Notes: generated by a model from the letters alone, not told the origin. 64,000 nucleotides of DNA from Neoarius graeffei (GCF_027579695.1 NC_083570.1:9100793-9164792); one strand, 5' to 3'. Shown: positions 1 through 10,098, counted from the stretch's first letter. Program-made: numbers and translations.

Positions 1-333
1 CACAGCAAGAAGGTCTGGGTTCGAGCCCCGTGGCCGGTGAGGGCCTTTCTGTGTGGAGTTTGCATGTTCTCCCCGTGTCTGCATGGGTTTCCTCCGGGTG
101 CTCCGGTTTCCCCCACAGTCCAAGGACATGCAGGTTAGGTTAACTGGTGACTCTAAATTGACCGTAGGTGGGAATGTGAAAGGTTGTCTGTGTCTATGTG
201 TCAGCCCTGTGATGACCTGGCGACTTGTCCAGGGTGTACCCCGCCTTTCGCCCGTAGTCAGCTGGGATAGGCTCCAGCTTGCCTGCGACCCTGTAGAACA
301 GGATAAAGTGGCTAGAGATAATGAGATGAGATG
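1..333 (+). repeat. V-SINE copy 1 (5' end cut by window edge)
   Basis: A tRNA-derived V-SINE of the Mermaid/DANA-like type. The window opens inside the tRNA-like head; a box-B-like GGTTCGAGCCC is visible near base 18. The V-SINE central domain follows (GTGTGGAGTTTGCATGTTCTC), and the copy ends in a GATAATGAGATGAG tail. The short open frame across it is not a gene. Assignment to the V-SINE superfamily rests on the recognised core; the exact family name is not certain. Confidence 0.85.
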
Positions 334-383
334 AGACATTCTATAAGTGATCTGATTAATTTGCATTTCAAAATGATGTTGAT

Positions 384-1328
384 GTGAGAAAAAAATTGTT
401 GTTAATCATCTCGATATATCAATTATCGATTTCAGGTGGTGTCACTATCAATACCAGATGGCAAAGAGCTCTATTCTACAAGTGGGCCATGTGTGCTGTA
501 TCCAGCAGAGTGAACATGGAAAGACTTGAACCTTGTTCACACTTGTTGATTCATGCATTAGATGCACAAAGATGTGGTCATCAGCGAATCAAGATAAGAA
601 GCAACGGCACAGATGTTGTGGTTTTAGCAGTTTCAACATTTCATACTATTCAGGCAGAAAGGCTGTGGGTTGTGTATGGCACTGGGAAGACACTTAAATA
701 TGTTCCTATACATGCCATTGCACAATCTCTTAGCAAAGAAGAAGCTCAAGCATTGCCACTATTCAACGCCCTAACTGGATGTGACACAGTTTCTTTTTTC
801 TGTGGCCGCGGAAAAAGAACTGCTTGGGAAGTGTGGAGTGTGTATCCAGAACTGACACAGCAAATGAACACTATTAATCCATCAACCCACGATATTGATG
901 ATGCATTTATGAGTACCATCAAAAGGTTTGTAGTTCTATGTTATGACAGAACAAGCACCTTGGTAAGCGTCAATAAACTGAGACAAGAGCTTTTTGCAAA
1001 GACGTCAAAGCTCCTTGATAGTATCCCTCCAACTTGAGCTGCGCTTTTGGAACACGTAAAAAGGTTTGTATATCAAGGTGTGCATGTATGGGGTCAGACA
1101 CTTGTTACCCAGCCAATTCTGCCATGCCCATCCAACTGGGGCTGGAAGTTCGACCATCAAAGCTGGCTACCATACTGGACAGCACTACTGCAAGCAAAGG
1201 ACATTTGCTACGAGTTAATTTGATGTGGTTGTAAACTTGGATGTGGTGGAAGATGCAAATGCAAAAAGGCAAATTTAGTATGCACAGGCTTGTGTAACTG
1301 TGGTGGTAGCTGTGGAAGCTGTGACTAG
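384..1328 (+). pseudogene. 3' exon of a transposon-associated Cys-rich protein, broken
   Basis: One reading frame runs from about 436, just after a splice-acceptor-like CGATTTCAG, to TAG at 1326-1328. It is interrupted by TGA at 1035-1037 and 1222-1224. Before the first stop are segments such as TDVVVLAVS and LTGCDTVSFFCGRGK. After it come HVWGQ and SNWGWK, and after the second a Cys-rich tail with CGC, CGGRCKC and CNCGG. I recall this combination from multicopy uncharacterised proteins of fish and invertebrates, probably transposon-linked. No function can be given. Both stops could come from CGA codons by CpG decay. No 5' exons were identified. Confidence 0.55.
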
Positions 1329-1710
1329 AACCCATCTGTTTTTAAGGAACTTTATAATAAACATGTTTGCATATTTTCAAATGAAACACACTGTTTGTAA
1401 ATATATTTTCATTTTTTGATTGCCACTACTTCCTAGCAATAGTAGAATTTGGATAGAAATTGTCTTTGGAAATGATGCTTTTTGCATATTATTAAAGTGT
1501 AGCCAATGCTTATTTGTTTGTATAAGCAATAGTAAGTTTAATTTGAAAATACAATGAAGTAAAAAATAGACAAAATTGCTTTAAAGTGATATTTTATATT
1601 ATTCACCACAGGAATCCTGCTCATTTAAGTACAAATGCATGATTAATCACGTGATGCAAGTTAGCTAAAAAAAAAGGGATAACCCTAACTGGAAAATTAA
1701 TTCTGTGCAG
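1329..1710. other. AT-rich spacer, no feature seen
   Basis: AT-rich sequence downstream of the broken exon. An AATAAA near 1357 could be its old polyadenylation signal. Nothing else is recognisable before the next V-SINE. Confidence 0.4.
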
Positions 1711-1720
1711 TTTTTTGTCC

Positions 1721-2067
1721 GGCGGCACGGTGGTGTAGTGGTTAGCGCTGTCGCCTCACAGCAAGAAGGTCCGGGTTCGAGCCCCGTGGCCGGCGAGGGC
1801 CTTTCTGTGTGGAGTTTGCATGTTGTCCGCGTGGGTCCCCTCTGGGTGCTCCGGTTTCCCCCACAGTCCAAAGACATGCAGGTTAGGTTAACTGGTGACT
1901 CTAAATTGACCGTAGGTGTGAATGGTTGTCTGTGTCTATGTGTCAGCCCTGTGATGACCTGGCGACTTGTCCAGGGTGTACCCCGCCTTTCGCCTGCAGT
2001 CAGCTGGGATAGGCTCCAGCTTGCCTGCGACCCTGTAGAACAAGATAAAGTGGCTAGAGATAATGAG
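1721..2067 (+). repeat. V-SINE copy 2 with perfect 10-bp target duplication
   Basis: Full-length V-SINE starting GGCGGCACGG, with box-B-like GGTTCGAGCC, the V-SINE core and tail TAATGAG. It is flanked by TTTTTTGTCC at 1711-1720 and again at 2068-2077, an exact 10-bp target-site duplication that fixes both ends. Confidence 0.9.
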
Positions 2068-2077
2068 TTTTTTGTCC

Positions 2078-2503
2078 AAAATGCTACAAATCAGGTGGTT
2101 TACAAGTTTTTTTATGGAGAGCCTTGTTTTCATGCTTGGGGATTTTGAGCATGCTCATAACTCAGCCCCGAGTGCGAAATTTGGTTGGCTCCATATCTAG
2201 AATTATTCACCTCGGCAAACTTACGGTAGTAATCATGCAAAGTTTCATGCTTTTATCATCAAAATGAACATTTTGGACGACAACAGCTGGACTATTTATT
2301 AAGATCAGATTTTGCAGCTAAAATTACAATACGCCTAAGGTGACTTGACTTGACCTATTACAGGACTTGACTTGACATAGCCTGTGACTTGACTTTACTT
2401 GACTTGCCCAAGAAAAAAAATACTTGGGACTTACTTGTGACTTGAAGGTTAAGACTTGAGACTTACTTGAGACTTGCACATGTGTGACTTGGTCCCATCT
2501 CTG
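2078..2503. mobile_element. DNA-transposon end, probably hAT
   Basis: From about 2338 to 2503 the sequence is a run of ACTTGA/GACTTG units ending in GACTTGGTCCCATCTCTG. Read in reverse this resembles a hAT terminus beginning CAGAG. The other end was not located. Bases 2078-2337 show nothing recognisable. Confidence 0.4.
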
Positions 2504-2546
2504 CCACAGACTCCAGGACTGATTGTTGAATCCAAACAGCCGTCTC
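2504..2546 (-). pseudogene. 43-bp fossil of a TRIM B30.2 exon
   Basis: The minus strand encodes FGFNNQSWSL, matching FGLNNQSWSL in the B30.2 exon of the TRIM gene at 26040-26578. At nucleotide level it matches near 26284-26317. The fragment begins exactly where the hAT-like terminus ends, so the transposon seems to have landed in, or rearranged with, a B30.2 exon. Too short to be functional. Confidence 0.55.
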
Positions 2547-2846
2547 ACGCGACTCTCTGTCAGAGGCGGGGCTTCCCAGCATGCAACAGTTATCTAGCCA
2601 GGGGATCCACTGAATGGGGAAAAGACAACAACACGGTACTCCGCTGTACAGACCATAGGTGTAGAATTGGGTCTGGACAGTATGGACGGGTTCCTACCAA
2701 TATTTCTGACTGGAGAAAATAAAAATCCACTCCGTGCACGGTACACAAAGGGTTCCTGTAGGTTTCCACTGGGTGGAGCCATGCAAAATTTGCTCATGAG
2801 TATTCACTCTGGGGGCGTGGTCACGAAAACAGCACGTAGTTTGGCT

Positions 2847-3889
2847 ACCGTGTCCATAGATTTACATAGAAGACTAGATGCCTCGTCCCCGTTGCCCGTC
2901 AACGAAGTCGAACGTCCGCACATGGCGGCCATCTTACCTCAGACAGCTGGCTTACCCATTACATTGTGTTGGTAGCGATATGTACTTTTCAGATGACCGT
3001 AACTTCCTCAAATTTCAATCGATATTCAAACGGTTTGGTTTGTTATATAAAAAAAAACAAACGGAAGTATGTATTTATGATATTAATGATGAATAATCAT
3101 TTTATGTTTTAAAAAAATACGCATAGCTTGGCAAAAATATTTCAGTATACTACAGACTGTAAGACAGGATGCATGCTGAAATTCCTCTGCTGTGAGAAGC
3201 CTAACACTGCATACTTATGGATAACTGCGGCCTTAGGACAAATAACCATACAATTTATTTCCAATTTTTAGTGAAAATATTTTTACATGTGATAGGGCCG
3301 TAGGGGAAGCTATAGTTAAATAAACAGCTTACTCACTTCTGAAACTTCAGAAATACTTCATCCACCTCAAAAACCTAATGCACTCACATCATAGCATAAT
3401 AACAAATGTAAACTCACATCATAGCATAATAACAAATGCACTGCCCGAGTAAGTAATAGTATAAAACAGTGACAGCGACTCACGATAGTTTGTGACCAAA
3501 AAAGCATTTAATTAATCACATGTGGTTATACTTCCAAGGATAAGATATCTTTACATTTACAAAAAGAACATTCAAAGCTGATTATCATGTCAAAGTCAAT
3601 ATATGTTAGCACAGAAGATTGAAATTTCATTTGACTAGGCTCCAATGTGCAGTTAAAATAAAACTAAACATACTGATATAAACATCTACAATTAAAACAC
3701 ACACAGACACACACATCATCTTGTCATCAAAGTCAGTACTTTGATTTCCTGTAAATCATAATGTGAGTGCTGTGCTGTGCTTGCGTAAGTCTTCATACCC
3801 CTTGTCTGTGGTAAGATGGCCGCCCTGTGCGGACGTTCTGGAATACGCGGTGAAGAATCGAGTCTTCTACGTAAATCTATGACCGTGTC
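2847..3889. mobile_element. Inverted-repeat DNA element remnant
   Basis: Sequence at 2847-2945 (contains CATAGATTTACATAGAAGAC and CATGGCGGCCATCTTACC) recurs in reverse complement at 3804-3889. The arms are about 90-100 bp and imperfect, about 860 bp apart. Within the interior a unit of about 26 bp (CTCACATCATAGCATAATAA) is tandemly duplicated at 3383-3438. No coding region is seen. Superfamily unknown; exact ends and target duplication not resolved. Confidence 0.5.
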
Positions 3890-4241
3890 AATTAGCAAGT
3901 GGATTGTTAACTGCCAATAAATCGACAGAAGAAGAAGAAGAATTAGCAAGTGCGGTTGCAGTGCAGTGAGCGGCTGCTAGCTAGCAAACTGTACTTGAGG
4001 AATGCAGCGTTAGATTAGCTCGGAAAATTAATCAGTTCACAACAGTTCGGATTCAGTGTGTAAAAATGACAACATACGAATATGACTGTTTTCTAAGTTT
4101 GTGTGGCGTGTAAATAACAATCCGACTTGATACAACAACTGGTGTTCATTAAGGTCACAAAGACATTATTAAATCCTATCAGATTGTGCTAATGTTGGCT
4201 AATATTGTGTGATGCTCACAAAATGTAAGGTCACATTTTAT
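3890..4241. other. Pre-integration flank of the ERV, no gene seen
   Basis: A short (GAA)n tract near 3929-3943 and AT-rich DNA. No coding or repeat features recognised. The last five bases before the LTR, GTAAT, are the left target duplication. Confidence 0.4.
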
Positions 4242-4246
4242 GTAAT
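4242..4246. repeat. Left 5-bp target-site duplication of the ERV
   Basis: GTAAT immediately before TGTAAG of the 5' LTR; the same five bases follow the 3' LTR at 12182-12186. Confidence 0.92.
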
Positions 4247-4652
4247 TGTAAGATTGTATGTGTGTTCTCGTGCATAGCTGTACTGAACTTATGACCCTTT
4301 CACACCCTGGTAAACGTGCATAATCGCGAGAACATACTCTTTTATTTTCTCTGTACCTTCTAGTTTCGCTGAAACCACATTCCTGGTTCCTCCTGTTCTA
4401 GGGGGTGTATGGTCTGCTCTTTCATGTATAATAAAAACGACTCCTTATCTGGCGAGTTGACCTTGTGCCCCCGAGCCCCTTACTTATCTTGTCACGCAAG
4501 CTTCTGATGTATATAAACCCTGCTCTCTGTGTGTATCACTGAGCAGTGCCTGAATAAACCAGATTGATTTAACTCGTGTGGTTTGTTTCAACCCTGCTCC
4601 AGAGCGCTCTTACGTCAACGCATCTGAACTGAGACAGACACAGGTTCTAACA
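4247..4652 (+). repeat. 5' LTR (406 bp)
   Basis: Begins TGTAAGATTG and ends GTTCTAACA (TG...CA). A TATA box, TATATAAA, lies at 4510-4517 and an AATAAA polyadenylation signal at 4553-4558, giving a U3-R-U5 layout with U3 about 290 bp. A second A/T-rich TATAATAAAAA near 4428-4438 is an alternative promoter element. I found no difference from the 3' LTR. Confidence 0.95.
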
Positions 4653-4655
4653 ATT

Positions 4656-4673
4656 TGGTGACCCCGACGTGAT
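4656..4673 (+). promoter_or_regulatory. Primer-binding site, tRNA-Trp
   Basis: TGGTGACCCCGACGTGAT lies three bases after the LTR. It is complementary to the 3' 18 nt of vertebrate tRNA-Trp including CCA, as I recall that tRNA. This would be the minus-strand DNA primer site. Confidence 0.85.
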
Positions 4674-4683
4674 ACTCTCAATC

Positions 4684-4691
4684 AGGTAAGA
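4684..4691 (+). promoter_or_regulatory. Putative major splice donor in the ERV leader
   Basis: AG/GTAAGA (exon end 4685, intron from 4686) is a near-consensus 5' splice site between the primer site and gag. Together with the acceptor at 10141-10142 it would give a singly spliced env mRNA. Confidence 0.65.
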
Positions 4692-4842
4692 CATGTTTGA
4701 TTGACTACCTGGTTGGCAGTAGTTTCGTAGTGTCCTACGGAGGACAGTTTTCCCTGGTTCGAGTCCAGGAAGAGCGCGCTATACAAATTTGTACTATATT
4801 TGTTGTCTGTTCCTCTTCAGATCCGTTTGTTGTCATTGTACG

Positions 4843-6480
4843 ATGGGAAGCTCGTTCCCTAAGCCTGCGCCAGGGGAAACCCCGGCCGAATGGATGACTA
4901 GGTGCGGTTTTGCTTATTATGTTTCTCCTTGGCTCGATAATTTGGCAGGTTGGACCGAGGCCAACCCTCAAATTCCTTCATATCCTCGCCGAGGTACTTT
5001 CGATCCTGGTTATCTTGCATCAGCCTATCGCATGATTTATGAGGGATTAGGGGACCCCGGATGGGATCGCCCGTATATGCGGGAAGGATATGCCAAATGG
5101 TATGATATGAAGAAGATTTGGGATAATTTTAAACAGGCTTATACTCCCCGTTCAGTCCTGAAATCCATCCCGAAGCCTCGGGCTGCACCCGTCACCAAGG
5201 AAACGGAGGAGGCGGCGCTAGGAAAATCCAAATCTCATTCTGCTCCTCCAGCCTCGTTAGATAGTAAACCTCCACCTTATAGTAAGGCTGGAAAAATTAC
5301 TGGTAAATCGCCGTCAGCTGTAAAAACGATTCCTAAAATATATCCGTCCTTGGCTGCTGTGTCTGCGTGCCCCCCCCCCACGGTTGACAGAGGGCAGCGT
5401 CCCGGAGGGATAAAGGGTGCGCCTGCATCAGCCAAGAACGGCAAAGACGAAGAAAGTAGTGACGATACCGATGATGACACTGAGGATGACGATTGGGATA
5501 ATCCCGACGATGTGGGTCCAGACGCCGGCTCGCGTCCTTATCCGCCACAAAACGCTGCTTGTGTATGGGTCGCAAAGCGCAGTGGTATTGATATAACTCC
5601 TCCGTCCCCGTCGGCTCTTAAGGACATCATCTCGCTTCTTCCGTCACCCGATAAGCCCTTGCTTTTTGTTGATCAGTTAATTAATGTTTCTCGTAATTGT
5701 CAGCTTACGGGAGCTGATTACCGGTTTATTCTGCAAAATAAATTAGGAGGCGCATATGATGAGACAGCCCTGTTAGAAAACGTTCAGGTTCTCGCCCCCG
5801 TCAATGATCAAGCTGAAAATATTAAGGAAGAGTATGAAGGGGATGACGGTCGCCCGCGTCGGCGCACCGTGACTACCTTCTTTTGGAAGGACACGCCGGA
5901 CGCGCTGCAGCAGCTTCGTGAGCAGTTGACGCGATACCTGCTCGCCTTAAAACAAGCAAATAGAGACCTGTCACAGGTCACTAACTGCAAACAGGAGCGT
6001 TCTGAGCTGACGTCGGCCTTTTGGAAACGCTTTGGGGAAGTTTGGCAACATTTGGGAGGTCTCGAACTCAATTTGGCAAACCCGAACCCAATGTTCTTGT
6101 CCACCTTTTTGTCTAATTGTCGCCCCGAAATACAGAGCGTTTTAAAACATCACTGGAGTGACCGGAATAATCTGGTCCTCCGCCAGGCCGGGGAGCGAGT
6201 ACGCACGCTGGAGAGCGATGGTCTCCTAGACTGTAAGATGAATAAAGCATGTTTATCTGTTGTGCCGGGCGGACGGGTGGATGGCCGACAGGAGAGGGGT
6301 CGCCGAATGGGGCCGCGCGGTGGGGGAGGGAGGAGAAATGGAAAGTGCCACTATTGTGGAAAAGAGGGGCACTGGATAAGAGAATGTCATGCGAAACAGC
6401 GAGATGAGCAGGAACGCGAGAAACCCGTCATGCGCGCCGGTTCAAGCCCCACAGGGCAGAGAAATCCTGCCCGCCCATAG
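4843..6480 (+). CDS. gag: Retroviral Gag polyprotein (545 aa), intact
   Basis: Structural polyprotein that assembles the particle at the membrane. I chose the ATG at 4843 because it gives MGSS, an N-terminal glycine suitable for myristoylation; the frame is open upstream only through a non-ATG codon. A PPPY late domain lies at residues 143-146, an acidic Asp/Glu tract near 205-228, and a capsid-like region follows, resembling gammaretroviral p30 (Gln/Glu and aromatic-rich segment near 380-450). One CCHC zinc knuckle (CX2CX4HX4C) lies at 502-515 in a basic Arg/Gly-rich tail. The frame ends in TAG at 6478-6480, with pol continuing in frame. One knuckle and the PPPY fit gamma/epsilon-type Gag. 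No disruption seen. Protease sites cannot be placed. Confidence 0.92.
   Translation: MGSSFPKPAPGETPAEWMTRCGFAYYVSPWLDNLAGWTEANPQIPSYPRRGTFDPGYLASAYRMIYEGLGDPGWDRPYMREGYAKWYDMKKIWDNFKQAYTPRSVLKSIPKPRAAPVTKETEEAALGKSKSHSAPPASLDSKPPPYSKAGKITGKSPSAVKTIPKIYPSLAAVSACPPPTVDRGQRPGGIKGAPASAKNGKDEESSDDTDDDTEDDDWDNPDDVGPDAGSRPYPPQNAACVWVAKRSGIDITPPSPSALKDIISLLPSPDKPLLFVDQLINVSRNCQLTGADYRFILQNKLGGAYDETALLENVQVLAPVNDQAENIKEEYEGDDGRPRRRTVTTFFWKDTPDALQQLREQLTRYLLALKQANRDLSQVTNCKQERSELTSAFWKRFGEVWQHLGGLELNLANPNPMFLSTFLSNCRPEIQSVLKHHWSDRNNLVLRQAGERVRTLESDGLLDCKMNKACLSVVPGGRVDGRQERGRRMGPRGGGGRRNGKCHYCGKEGHWIRECHAKQRDEQEREKPVMRAGSSPTGQRNPARP
6478..6480 (+). promoter_or_regulatory. In-frame UAG between gag and pol (readthrough type)
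   Basis: Gag (frame of 4843) and pol (ATG 6517, same frame) are separated by this one amber codon, and 6481-6516 is open. The layout matches the murine leukaemia virus strategy of UAG suppression rather than frameshifting; the base after UAG is G, as there. I could not confirm the pseudoknot that would be expected downstream. Confidence 0.75.
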
Positions 6481-9400
6481 GGCTGCCCTCAGAGCGATGA
6501 AACCCCGACCGTTGCTATGTTAAATCTTTTATTCAGCTCCCCTCTTAACGAAGATCTTCCCACTATTGTTTTATGCCTGGCAGGGACTGAATATCCTTTT
6601 TTACTCGACACCGGGGCTACCATGTCCTCAGTGGGGAGGGAATATGCGGGTCCTTTATCTACACGGTCTGTAAGCTCTGTGGGAATAGAAGGGGTTCCTT
6701 TCCATTCCAGTTGCACGCCCCCCCTTTCTGTTACTTGTGCCCTTGATCCTTTACTGAAGTTTTCTCACTCCTTTGTTTGCATGCCTGATTGCCCTTTTAA
6801 CCTGCTTGGACGGGACCTCATGAGCCTCCTAGGGCTCTCTATTTCTTTTAGTGGCTCACACATGGTTGTTGACATACCAGACGACACTTCGTCGGCTGCT
6901 CTTGCCCTCACCTCTCTTTCTCTCCCCCATAACCTTCTCAATGCTGCTTGTGCCGTTACCTGCCTCACACCCTCTCTTTCTGATCTCCCAGCTTCTCTTT
7001 GGGCGGAACATAAGGACGAGGTGGGCTTTGTTAACTGTACCCCTTACGAGGCGGTCATTAAACACTCTTCGCCAGTATATGTAAAACAGTACCCCCTTTC
7101 CCCAGCTAAACTGTCTGGCATTGATGATGTTCTGTGTTCTCTCCTAGAGCAAGGTGTGGTTGTTCCCTGTGTCAGCCCTTATAACACTCCAGTGAACCCG
7201 GTGCAGAAGCCCAACGGCACGTGGCGTTTCACCCAGGATTTGCGTAAGATTAATGAGTTAATTATCCCAGTCGCCCCATTAGTTCCAGACGTTCCCTCTC
7301 TTATGGCCTCGATTCCGTGTGAACATGCGTTTTTCTCTGTAATTGATCTCTGTTCTGCCTTTTTCAGCGTCCCTGTGGGCCACGACACGCAGCCCCTGTT
7401 CGCTTTTACGCACAGGGGAAAGCAGTACACATGGACCAGGTTACCCCAAGGATATGTCGATTCCCCCGCGGTTTTTACAGCCGTAGTGAGGGACGCCTTG
7501 GCCGATTTGTGCCTCCCCTCGGGCTCCTCCGTGCTCCAATACGCGGATGATCTTCTGGTAACGGCGGAGGACGAGGACCTTTGCGCTAAAGCCACACTCG
7601 CTCTCCTCTCTCTTCTGGCGCAAGAAGGTTTCAAGGTCTCACGAACTAAGCTTCAGTTCTGCCTCCCCACTGTTCGATATCTGGGTCACGATCTCTCCCA
7701 GGGCTCCCGCAGGCTCAGCCCCGAGCGTGTGCAGGTCATCCTAGACACTCAGGTGCCTGCCACCAAACACGCCCTCATGGCTTTTCTGGGACTTATCAAT
7801 TACTGCCGCCAGTGGATTCCTGACTGTTCCACCTATGACAAGTGTCTGCGCTCTGCAATTCTGCACTCGGACCCTTTGACTCAGCCCTTGGTATGGTCTG
7901 ACGAGATGCTGACGGCCTTCAGGGCCTTGAAACAGGCTTTATGCTCGGCCCCTGCTCTCGGACTTCCGAATTACCGTTTGCCGTTTCATTTATATGTGTG
8001 CAACCAGCAGGGAACTGCGTCTGGGGTTTTGGCGCAGGAGCACGGGGGGGGTATGCGGCCTTGTGCGTTCCTCTCTAAAACTCTTGATTCTGTGGCACAG
8101 GGTCTCCCTGCTTGCCTCAGGGCGGTGGCTGCATGTGCTGTCATGGTCACGGACGCTGAACGGCTGGTTTTGTCTCACCCGCTCGTTCTCCACACCTCAC
8201 ATGATGTAGTGCACGTTTTAAAGAACCTCAGTACCCAGCATTTATCTGCGCAGCGTCGCTCTGGATACGAGTCTATTCTTTTGGCCACCGAAAACCTTAC
8301 TGTTAAGCCCTCCTCCTCCTTTGATTCTCTCGCGCACGCGCTTCAGCGCCTCCTCAATTCACAGGATGATTTTCTTCCTTCTGAAACACACGACTGCATT
8401 TCTAGCATTCTTTTCGAGACAAGTATCCGCCCCGACTTACGCTCCACCCCGTTACTTTCAGGTGATTCGCTGTTTGTGGACGGCTCGTGCTCACGCCCCT
8501 CTGACGGCGTTTTCGTGTGTGGTTATTCTGTGTGCCGCCTTCCTGATGAAACTGTTGAAGCTTTTTCTCTTCCTTTCTCCTCGGCTCAGGCTGCCGAACT
8601 ATACGCTCTAACTCGTGCATGTGTTATTGCCCAGGACACAGACGTCACTATCTACACTGATTCACGTTACGCTTTCGGCGTTGCTCACGACTTTGGTCGG
8701 ATTTGGGCTTCGCGTGGGTTCACCACTGCAGACGGTAAGCCCATTTCTCATTCTTCGCTTGTTACTGATCTTATTACAGCGTGTCTTCTCCCGCGCTCTT
8801 TAGCCATTGTTAAGACTCGTGCTCATTGTATTGGGGACTCTTTTGAGATCAGGGGAAACTCTCTCGCCGATCGCATTGCCAAAGCCGCGGCTGCCTCCGG
8901 TGTTTTTCCGCCTTCGCTTACTCTCTCCCTGGTCTCATCCAGCCGTATGATTAGTGCCGTTCTTCCGGACATTGACTTGATCTCCCTCCAGGCCTCCGCT
9001 TCGGCCTCAGACAACCATTTCTGGGACTCATGCGGCGCGCAGCCGTCTGACGGCGTTCGGATCGATGCTCAGGGCCGCCTTTGTTTGCCTAGACATTGCA
9101 CTCCATTTCTCGTCCGCGAGTTTCATGGTCCCACTCACCGCGGACGAAGGGGGGTAGTGGAGGATTTATCCAAAATATTTTGCATCGACAAAATACACAC
9201 CGATGTACATCACATTCTAGACAGATGTTTAACGTGCGCCCAGAATAATCCATCTAAACCAGGCGCGGTACATCAGCACCTTCCCATACCTGACACGCCG
9301 TTCCAGGAATGGCAGATTGACTTCACTCACATGCCAAAGCAGGGCCCCTTTAAGTATCTTTTGGTCATGGTCGACAAATTTTCACGATGGGTGGAGGCTT

Positions 9401-10098
9401 TCCCTTGCGGGAAAGAAGACGCTCGCACGGCGGTAAACAAATTGACGCAAGAAATCATTCCGCGTTATGGCCTCCCGGTAGGGATAGACTCTGACAAAGG
9501 TACGCCGTTCACCTCTAAGGTGACACAAGAACTGTGTAAAGACTTAAAAATCCTTTGGCGATTCCACATCCCGTACCATCCACAATCCTCCGGCATTGTG
9601 GAGCGCGCAAATAGAACAATCAAGGGTAAGCTGCGCAAGGCAATGCAAGAAACCGGCACTAAAAACTGGGTACAAATTTTACCCTTAGTCCTCGCTGACA
9701 TGCGAATGACCGCTCAAGTGGCCCTCGACAACCTGTCTCCGTATGAGCTCGTGATGGGCCGGCCTTTTCCTACACCCTGGCGCAGAGGTATGCAGGCTAT
9801 AGGAACGAGTGATCTTGATGTACATCTCAGTGAGTACGCCGTGGGTCTCATGCGGGTGTTGGATGAGTACTGGACGAGACTAAATTCCAAAAAGCCTCCC
9901 ATTCCTGAGGCACCCACTCACCCCTTTGAGGTAGGGGATAAAGTGTTGGTAAAGAAATTTGCGAAATTAGGCGCTCCTTTGGAGGAACCGCCCTACAGTG
10001 AACCCACGGATGTGCTCGCTGTAACTCGAACGGCTGTACTAACTGACCTTTTTCCACAGTGGATTCATGCCAGTCGAATAAAGAAGGCTCCAATGTAA
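6481..10098 (+). CDS. pol: Retroviral Pol: protease, RT, RNase H, integrase, intact
   Basis: Expected to be made as Gag-Pol by UAG readthrough; residues here are numbered from the first Met codon at 6517 (1,193 aa). Aspartic protease has LLDTGAT with Asp31. Reverse transcriptase has LPQGY and the catalytic YADD at 342-345. RNase H has acidic residues at Asp655, Glu694, Asp715 (in YTDSRYAFG) and near Asp785. Integrase has an HHCC zinc domain (THRG ... HHILDRCLTC), then the D,D-35-E triad Asp935, Asp993 and Glu1029, and a C-terminal domain ending SRIKKAPM. Every core catalytic motif sought is present and the frame is open to TAA at 10096-10098. The domain order is that of gamma/epsilon retroviruses. 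No dUTPase was seen. Confidence 0.95.
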   Translation, partial: GCPQSDETPTVAMLNLLFSSPLNEDLPTIVLCLAGTEYPFLLDTGATMSSVGREYAGPLSTRSVSSVGIEGVPFHSSCTPPLSVTCALDPLLKFSHSFVCMPDCPFNLLGRDLMSLLGLSISFSGSHMVVDIPDDTSSAALALTSLSLPHNLLNAACAVTCLTPSLSDLPASLWAEHKDEVGFVNCTPYEAVIKHSSPVYVKQYPLSPAKLSGIDDVLCSLLEQGVVVPCVSPYNTPVNPVQKPNGTWRFTQDLRKINELIIPVAPLVPDVPSLMASIPCEHAFFSVIDLCSAFFSVPVGHDTQPLFAFTHRGKQYTWTRLPQGYVDSPAVFTAVVRDALADLCLPSGSSVLQYADDLLVTAEDEDLCAKATLALLSLLAQEGFKVSRTKLQFCLPTVRYLGHDLSQGSRRLSPERVQVILDTQVPATKHALMAFLGLINYCRQWIPDCSTYDKCLRSAILHSDPLTQPLVWSDEMLTAFRALKQALCSAPALGLPNYRLPFHLYVCNQQGTASGVLAQEHGGGMRPCAFLSKTLDSVAQGLPACLRAVAACAVMVTDAERLVLSHPLVLHTSHDVVHVLKNLSTQHLSAQRRSGYESILLATENLTVKPSSSFDSLAHALQRLLNSQDDFLPSETHDCISSILFETSIRPDLRSTPLLSGDSLFVDGSCSRPSDGVFVCGYSVCRLPDETVEAFSLPFSSAQAAELYALTRACVIAQDTDVTIYTDSRYAFGVAHDFGRIWASRGFTTADGKPISHSSLVTDLITACLLPRSLAIVKTRAHCIGDSFEIRGNSLADRIAKAAAASGVFPPSLTLSLVSSSRMISAVLPDIDLISLQASASASDNHFWDSCGAQPSDGVRIDAQGRLCLPRHCTPFLVREFHGPTHRGRRGVVEDLSKIFCIDKIHTDVHHILDRCLTCAQNNPSKPGAVHQHLPIPDTPFQEWQIDFTHMPKQGPFKYLLVMVDKFSRWVEAFPCGKEDARTAVNKLTQEIIPRYGLPVGIDSDKGTPFTSKVTQELCKDLKILWRFHIPYHPQSSGIVERANRTIKGKLRKAMQETGTKNWVQILPLVLADMRMTAQVALDNLSPYELVMGRPFPTPWRRGMQAIGTSDLDVHLSEYAVGLMRVLDEYWTRLNSKKPPIPEAPTHPFEVGDKVLVKKFAKLGAPLEEPPYSEPTDVLAVTRTAVLTDLFPQWIHASRIKKAPM

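Noticed and set aside
53..334. Open frames across V-SINEs as small proteins
   Set aside because: Equivalent frames occur in every V-SINE copy and follow the repeat sequence; nothing indicates coding selection.
1740..1780. tRNA-like heads of the V-SINEs as tRNA genes
   Set aside because: They have box-A and box-B-like motifs but continue into the V-SINE core, recur at nine sites, and have target duplications. They are SINE promoters, not tRNA genes.
6478..6480. Stop codon making the ERV gag-pol a pseudogene
   Set aside because: Both sides are in one frame and otherwise open, and this is the regular readthrough arrangement of gamma-type retroviruses.
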